Both the position numbers and the translations under genes were made by a program. From Paraescarpia echinospica (Eukaryota > Annelida > Polychaeta > Sabellida > Siboglinidae), in contig JAHLWY010000207.1 of NCBI GenBank assembly GCA_020002185.1, positions 62,001 to 126,000 of the forward strand: DNA of 64,000 bases. Direction: 5' to 3'. The notes beneath the pieces are model-generated. The model had not been told where the DNA came from and searched no databases. It saw nothing but the letters and a program-made list of their open reading frames with translations. The first letter of the stretch is position 1; every line of letters starts with the position of its first letter. Shown here in pieces: positions 59,676 to 64,000 of this stretch.

Positions 59676-59985
59676 TACCTTACCTTAGGATACCTTAGGA
59701 CTGTTCTGATTGCAGGATCCTCTTGGTTCCTCAATGATCAGATCTTCTTCGGGGTCTAGTATTAAGATTTTGTGTTTTCCGGTTCCAATGTTTAATGTTA
59801 GTGGGGCTTCATAGTCGTATAATATCTCCTGGGTTGACCAGAATTTATCAAGGCGGTTTTTAAATGAGTTTATTGATTTTGCTTGTATCACTGAATCAGG
59901 TAAACTGTTCCATGGTTCAAACACTCTAAGCGGGAATGCATTTTTTCTTATGTTTAGTTTTGCTCTTTGGTTGAACAGTTTAAAC
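59676..59985 (-). mobile_element. non-LTR RT C-terminal end with short-repeat tail
   Basis: The minus-strand reading NIRKNAFPLRVFEPWNSLPD, then SVIQAKSINSFKNRLDKFW is the standard C-terminal end of CR1-like ORF2. The 3' edge has a CCTTA-type short repeat, expected for the tail of such elements. Confidence 0.75.
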
Positions 59986-60490
59986 TACCAGTTTTAGCTG
60001 TTTTTAAGAAAGTCCCTGTATAACATGTATGTTCAATATTGACTTATTTGGTGCACAATAGTGCAGCGGTAAGACCTCCGCACTCTCGACTGAGAGAACG
60101 CGGGTTCGAATCCTGTGCGGCGGTGTCGAACCTTGGGCAAGTTCGTTTACTCTACATTGCTTCAGTTCACTCAGCTGTATGAATGAGTACCTGGCTATAG
60201 GCAGTGGTGGATATTTGTGTACGAATAGTCTTCGCGCATTAATTGCAGCATTGCTGAGTGCTTCCAAGAGAAATTGAAATGATGTTCTGCCAGGGAGTAA
60301 AGTGTAAAGTGCTTTGAGCAGTCCTGAGGACTGGATAATGCACTATGTAAGAACTTACCTTTACTTTTTATTTTATGCTTGATATCATTATATGTCACTT
60401 TGGCATTTTATATGTTATTCAATAATTTTGCTAAATTAAAAAAAATAGCTGTTCCCAGGTCTGGCCGGCAGAATAATAAATGCATGGCAT
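59986..60490 (+). repeat. dispersed repeat, copy 2, split by a SINE
   Basis: It matches 32930-33130 on both sides of the SINE at 60052-60375. The SINE is therefore the younger insertion. Confidence 0.6.
60052..60375 (+). mobile_element. full-length tRNA-derived SINE
   Basis: The head is tRNA-like, with A box TAGTGCAGCGG (60059-60069) and perfect B box GGTTCGAATCC (60103-60113), giving an internal Pol III promoter. The body carries GGGAGTAAAGTGTAAAGTGC and TTTGAGCAGTCCTGAGGA. The tail ends TAAGAACTTACC plus TTTAC. Related 3' pieces lie at 11130-11290 and 35935-36112. Confidence 0.85.
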
Positions 60491-61580
60491 GCAGATATAA
60501 GTTTTATCTGAAACTTGTATATTATGTGGAAAAACAGCTTATTCATATATGCAGTTGAAGACAGTGATATGGTACATGTGATATGTTGATTCACTGGAAA
60601 TTTGTATAAGAGATGGACGATCTCATGCAACTTTAATACTTTTTAACAATGTTGGCTAAAATGGCTAATTGGTTAGCTTGAATCTACCATGTGTACATTT
60701 ATTTGTAGATGCTTGTTCTTCCTTGGTTCAATATATCTAGTTCAGTCAGAGTAATTAACTTACTGGGCAATTAATAGTTCATATATATATATTGGATAAC
60801 ATGTATTTTATATATATATATATATATATGTAATATATATATTAGTTAGATATATATTAGTACAGGCCAGTTGAGAATAACATCTGGAGATCACAACAAC
60901 TGCCCATTGAGAAGTCAGTGACCTGTGTAAGAATTTGTTATCAAAACTGGACGTGTGTGCACCATTTTAAAAAGCTTCCACCTACTAGATAGACCAAGTA
61001 CGGTGATAACATTTACGCGGAACAATATTTACTGTTTATGACCTCACATTGACAGCCACAGTGCATATTGGCCACCCATAAACCACCTGAATATTGGATG
61101 ATACGTCATGTCCTGAGCATAACACAGATTTCCATCGACTTTGTTGGCATTTCGCTATGAATAGGTTCATATTTCTATGGCTTTGTACAGACAAGTGACA
61201 TTTCCAAATGTGAGACATAAATTGCTATTTTCTGACTATGACCCATCACAGTGTCAGAACAGCTAGTTAATTATAGTTATCAGGCTAATTATTTGTAAAA
61301 CACATGCACATGACCTAGTATTCGAAGTGCCTCTGAATTAATTTACAACTTCTATAACAAATATACAGTTAATTATTATTACTCTTATTATATGTATTAT
61401 TAATCTTATATTATTTAATTAATTATCAAGTTAGTGTATAATTAAATGTATAGTGTGTACATTAAATCCTCCTGAAAATTGTGTTTATCTACAACCCCCT
61501 TTATCATTAATATTATTGATAATAAAGTTAGATAAATACAAGGCAATAAAACAAATCAATGTTTTATTATCCTCTCCTTT
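60491..61580. other. no recognisable gene
   Basis: AT-rich. A TA-rich microsatellite lies at about 60780-60860. No coding signal. Confidence 0.5.
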
Positions 61581-61584
61581 CCGC

Positions 61585-62790
61585 AGGGCTTCATCTTAGG
61601 GCCAGTGTTATTTCTATTATATATTAATGATATATCGAGTGCTGTGGATCACGTATCTTTGCAATTGTTTGCTGACGATACTAACTTGTTCATTACTGGA
61701 ATGGATGCCAATGATACTGTGTATACGGCTATGGAGAAGTTAGAATCGCTTAGTGTCTGGTTCCGATACAATCAACTAACTCTAAACTTGAGTAAGACAT
61801 GTTATACAATCTTCAGTAGACATATGGAACGTGAAGTCGTGTCATTGTTGTTGCAGGGCCAACGCATTGAACGGGTTAACTCTGCCAAATATCTGGGTAT
61901 ATCTCTAGACTGTAATCTGTCATGGTCGGAACATATTAAGGAACTTTGTTCAAAGGTGTCTAAGTTATCAGGTTTATTTTATCACATGGCCTCGTTCATA
62001 AATGCCGATATGGTCAGGTAATTATATTATGCCTATGTATTTCCCCATATTAATTATGGGATTGAATTATATGGATCGGCTTGTAAAACTAACTTATCTA
62101 AAATACAAGTTTTACAAAATTTTATTACTTAAAACATTAGCAAAACGTCACCGCCGTGACAGTGCCACAGCATTGCATAGGGAACTTAATATACTTAAAG
62201 TTCAGGACCTATTTAAACTAAATGTTCTAATATTTGTGTATAAACAGCGTACGAATCAACTTCCTAGTCTATTTATAATTTTACCAATGTAATAGTGACT
62301 TCATAATCAGAAGTTCCAGACAGGAGAACAATTTATATATACATAGATGTAATTATAGAACTGGAGAGAACTCCTTGAAAGTAACAGGGGCTCGTCTTTG
62401 GAATAAACTACCTGTAGACATTAAACATTCGAAAACGCTAAATATGTTTAAGCATAAAGCCAGGAGCTTTATAATTGGCATTAACTAAAGCTTAAATCTA
62501 ATGACATATTGTAAGAAATTCGCTTGTGAATTTGTTCTTATATTGGTACAACATCTCTAGCTTTAATTTACAGAAGTCGTTAACCTGAAGCTATTGCAAT
62601 TGAATGCAACCTTTATATACGTAATATTATGTATGTGGGAGTAACCTATATGAGTTTGATTTAATTGGCTACCAGCTCGATAAGTTATACTTCTCTGGTA
62701 GCCACCTCATCTGTGTTACATTGCTCTTGAATTGTGCTGTATATTATCTGGATGAGGAAATAAATTTACTTTACTTTACTTTACTTCTCA
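61585..62790 (+). mobile_element. CR1-like retrotransposon, RT fragment with TTTAC tail
   Basis: It begins within motif B ([20 protein letters not shown]), has motif C LQLFADDTNLFITG, then LNLSKTCYTIFSRH and YLGISLDCNLSWSEHIKEL. It continues in other frames to about 62490 (YVFPHINYGIELYGSACKTN, KTLAKRHRRDSATALHRELN). The untranslated 3' end has AATAAATTTACTTTACTTTA, a pentamer tail. It is 5' truncated and frameshifted. Confidence 0.85.
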
Positions 62791-63535
62791 TTGACTGATT
62801 TAGGGGAGTGGTCTTTCAAATTTGCAAAATAAAAAAAAGTACATAATGGTTCGTATTGGTTCAAGCCACCTCACATCTTTCAAAATGTTTTATTGAACTT
62901 ACTATTTTGAGTGATCCAAGATGGCTTCCAAGACTGCAGCCAACATCCGCCGGATTCTACCGACGTGACATGGCGATGTTCACAATAGCATGAAAATGCA
63001 TTAATACTGTTCCACTTGATAGGTGACACCACTAGAAATTGATCTCCAGCGATACATTGACAACCAAACCACCACCGACCCACATGTAATGCTATACATC
63101 TTAAGCCTTTCCAGACTTATGTGACCGCCCAATTAAATCATAACTCACATATTCTTAAAACACATTTAGAGATTAGGAGAATGAAGCATGCTGACTGAGA
63201 ACGTGTTGGTTTAGAGCCCCATACTTACATTTCAAACCTTTCAAAACCATATTATAGAGGTAGAGGCAAGCTGGCAATCACTCATGCAGTGGGATTGATC
63301 AATCTGCAAGTGCTTATTCATTCTGTCAGAGACATCCAGATGAAGCTAACTAAATTACGCAAGTGGAGACTGGGGCCTAGCGTTGTGGCCGGGCACATCT
63401 GTGAGTGGACAGTATTGCTCACTGGGCAAGTGGGCCAAGCCAGGCAGGCAATTTTGGAAGTGAATATATGCTGATCCCCGATCAATGCAAGACCCACCCA
63501 TAAGCTCAGCGTGTATTTAAAGGGAGTTGTCTCCA
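62791..63535. other. no recognisable gene
   Basis: No supported coding frame, and no repeat partner noticed. Confidence 0.45.
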
Positions 63536-63544
63536 AGCCCAGCA

Positions 63545-64000
63545 CATTGTCTTAATGGCCCAGTGTATTATCATCGTGGCCTAGAACATTGGTTGTCTTC
63601 ACGGCCCATTATGTTGTCTACATGGTCCAACACATTGTCTTCATGGTCTGTCACATTGTTTTCATGGCCCAACATTATCTTTATGGTCCATCACATTGCC
63701 TTCATCAAGTTCATGGTCTGTCACATCGTTTTCATGGCCCATTATGTTGTCTTCATGGCCCATCACATAGTCTTCATCAAGTTCATGATCTAACACATTA
63801 TCTTCATGGCCCATTATGTTGTCTTCATGGTCCAGCACATTGTCTTCATGGTCTGTCACATTATCTTCATGGCCAAACATAATATTTTTTGTCTTCGTCA
63901 AGTTCATGGTCTATCACATTGTCTTCATGGCGTATTATGTTGTTTTCATGATCCATCACATTGTCTTCATCGAGTTCATGGTCTATCACATTGTCTTCAT
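63545..64000 (-). repeat. 21-bp minisatellite running off the window
   Basis: The unit is close to CACATTGTCTTCATGGYC plus 3 nt. On the minus strand it reads as seven-residue DHEDNVL-like repeats, open in frame for 80 codons. No gene context supports translation. Confidence 0.9.

Noticed and set aside
60052..60130. A tRNA gene (A box, B box)
   Set aside because: The acceptor stem does not close and the sequence continues into a SINE body shared with 11130-11290 and 35935-36112, so it is the tRNA-derived head of a SINE.

Overview
The window looks like AT-rich animal DNA, probably from a marine invertebrate. A mollusc or another lophotrochozoan would fit, but the taxon is inferred only from the mix of transposons and long intron-rich genes. 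Nothing bacterial or viral was recognised. One host gene and one transposon-like THAP gene form the backbone. Most of the rest is mobile-element debris of several ages, often nested, plus tandem repeats.

Left part (1-11.7 kb): a non-LTR reverse transcriptase (RT) fragment starts the window. A damaged gene of unknown function lies on the minus strand at 4.9-6 kb. A compact spliced gene runs from a TATA box at 7726 to a poly(A) signal at 10206. It encodes two CxxC...H...C finger modules and a 42-bp tandem repeat.

Middle (11.7-27.2 kb): a THAP9/P-element-like transposase gene on the minus strand (about 20.03 to 14.98 kb) is broken by two non-LTR insertions and by an inversion of about 2.7 kb. 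The inversion put its C-terminal end on the plus strand at 12.4 kb. Directly to the right is an apparently full-length Mutator-like (MULE) DNA transposon at 20146-27166. It has terminal inverted repeats of more than 200 bp and a 9-bp target duplication. It encodes an OTU cysteine-protease-like domain in front of a MULE transposase, now split by a 2-nt deletion. The right-hand target duplication ends on the base before the URB2 start codon.

Right part (27.2-56.4 kb): a homologue of URB2, a nucleolar ribosome-biogenesis factor, is spread over at least 24 short exons on the plus strand. Intron phases agree at nearly every junction. A CR1-like retrotransposon landed inside the 5' splice site of exon 2 and duplicated AGGTAC, including the donor GT. 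The last third of the gene carries three in-frame TGA codons and a frameshift, so this copy may be a pseudogene or the sequence may contain errors. Its introns hold RT fragments, a pogo-like MITE family, a tRNA-derived SINE family, a hAT-like element and several minisatellites. One minisatellite appears to have grown out of the tail of an RT gene.

Right end (56.4-64 kb): more RT tails, a full-length SINE, a CR1-like RT with a TTTAC tail, and a 21-bp minisatellite that runs off the window. All domain and homology calls come from reading translations against remembered family features. No search was run.
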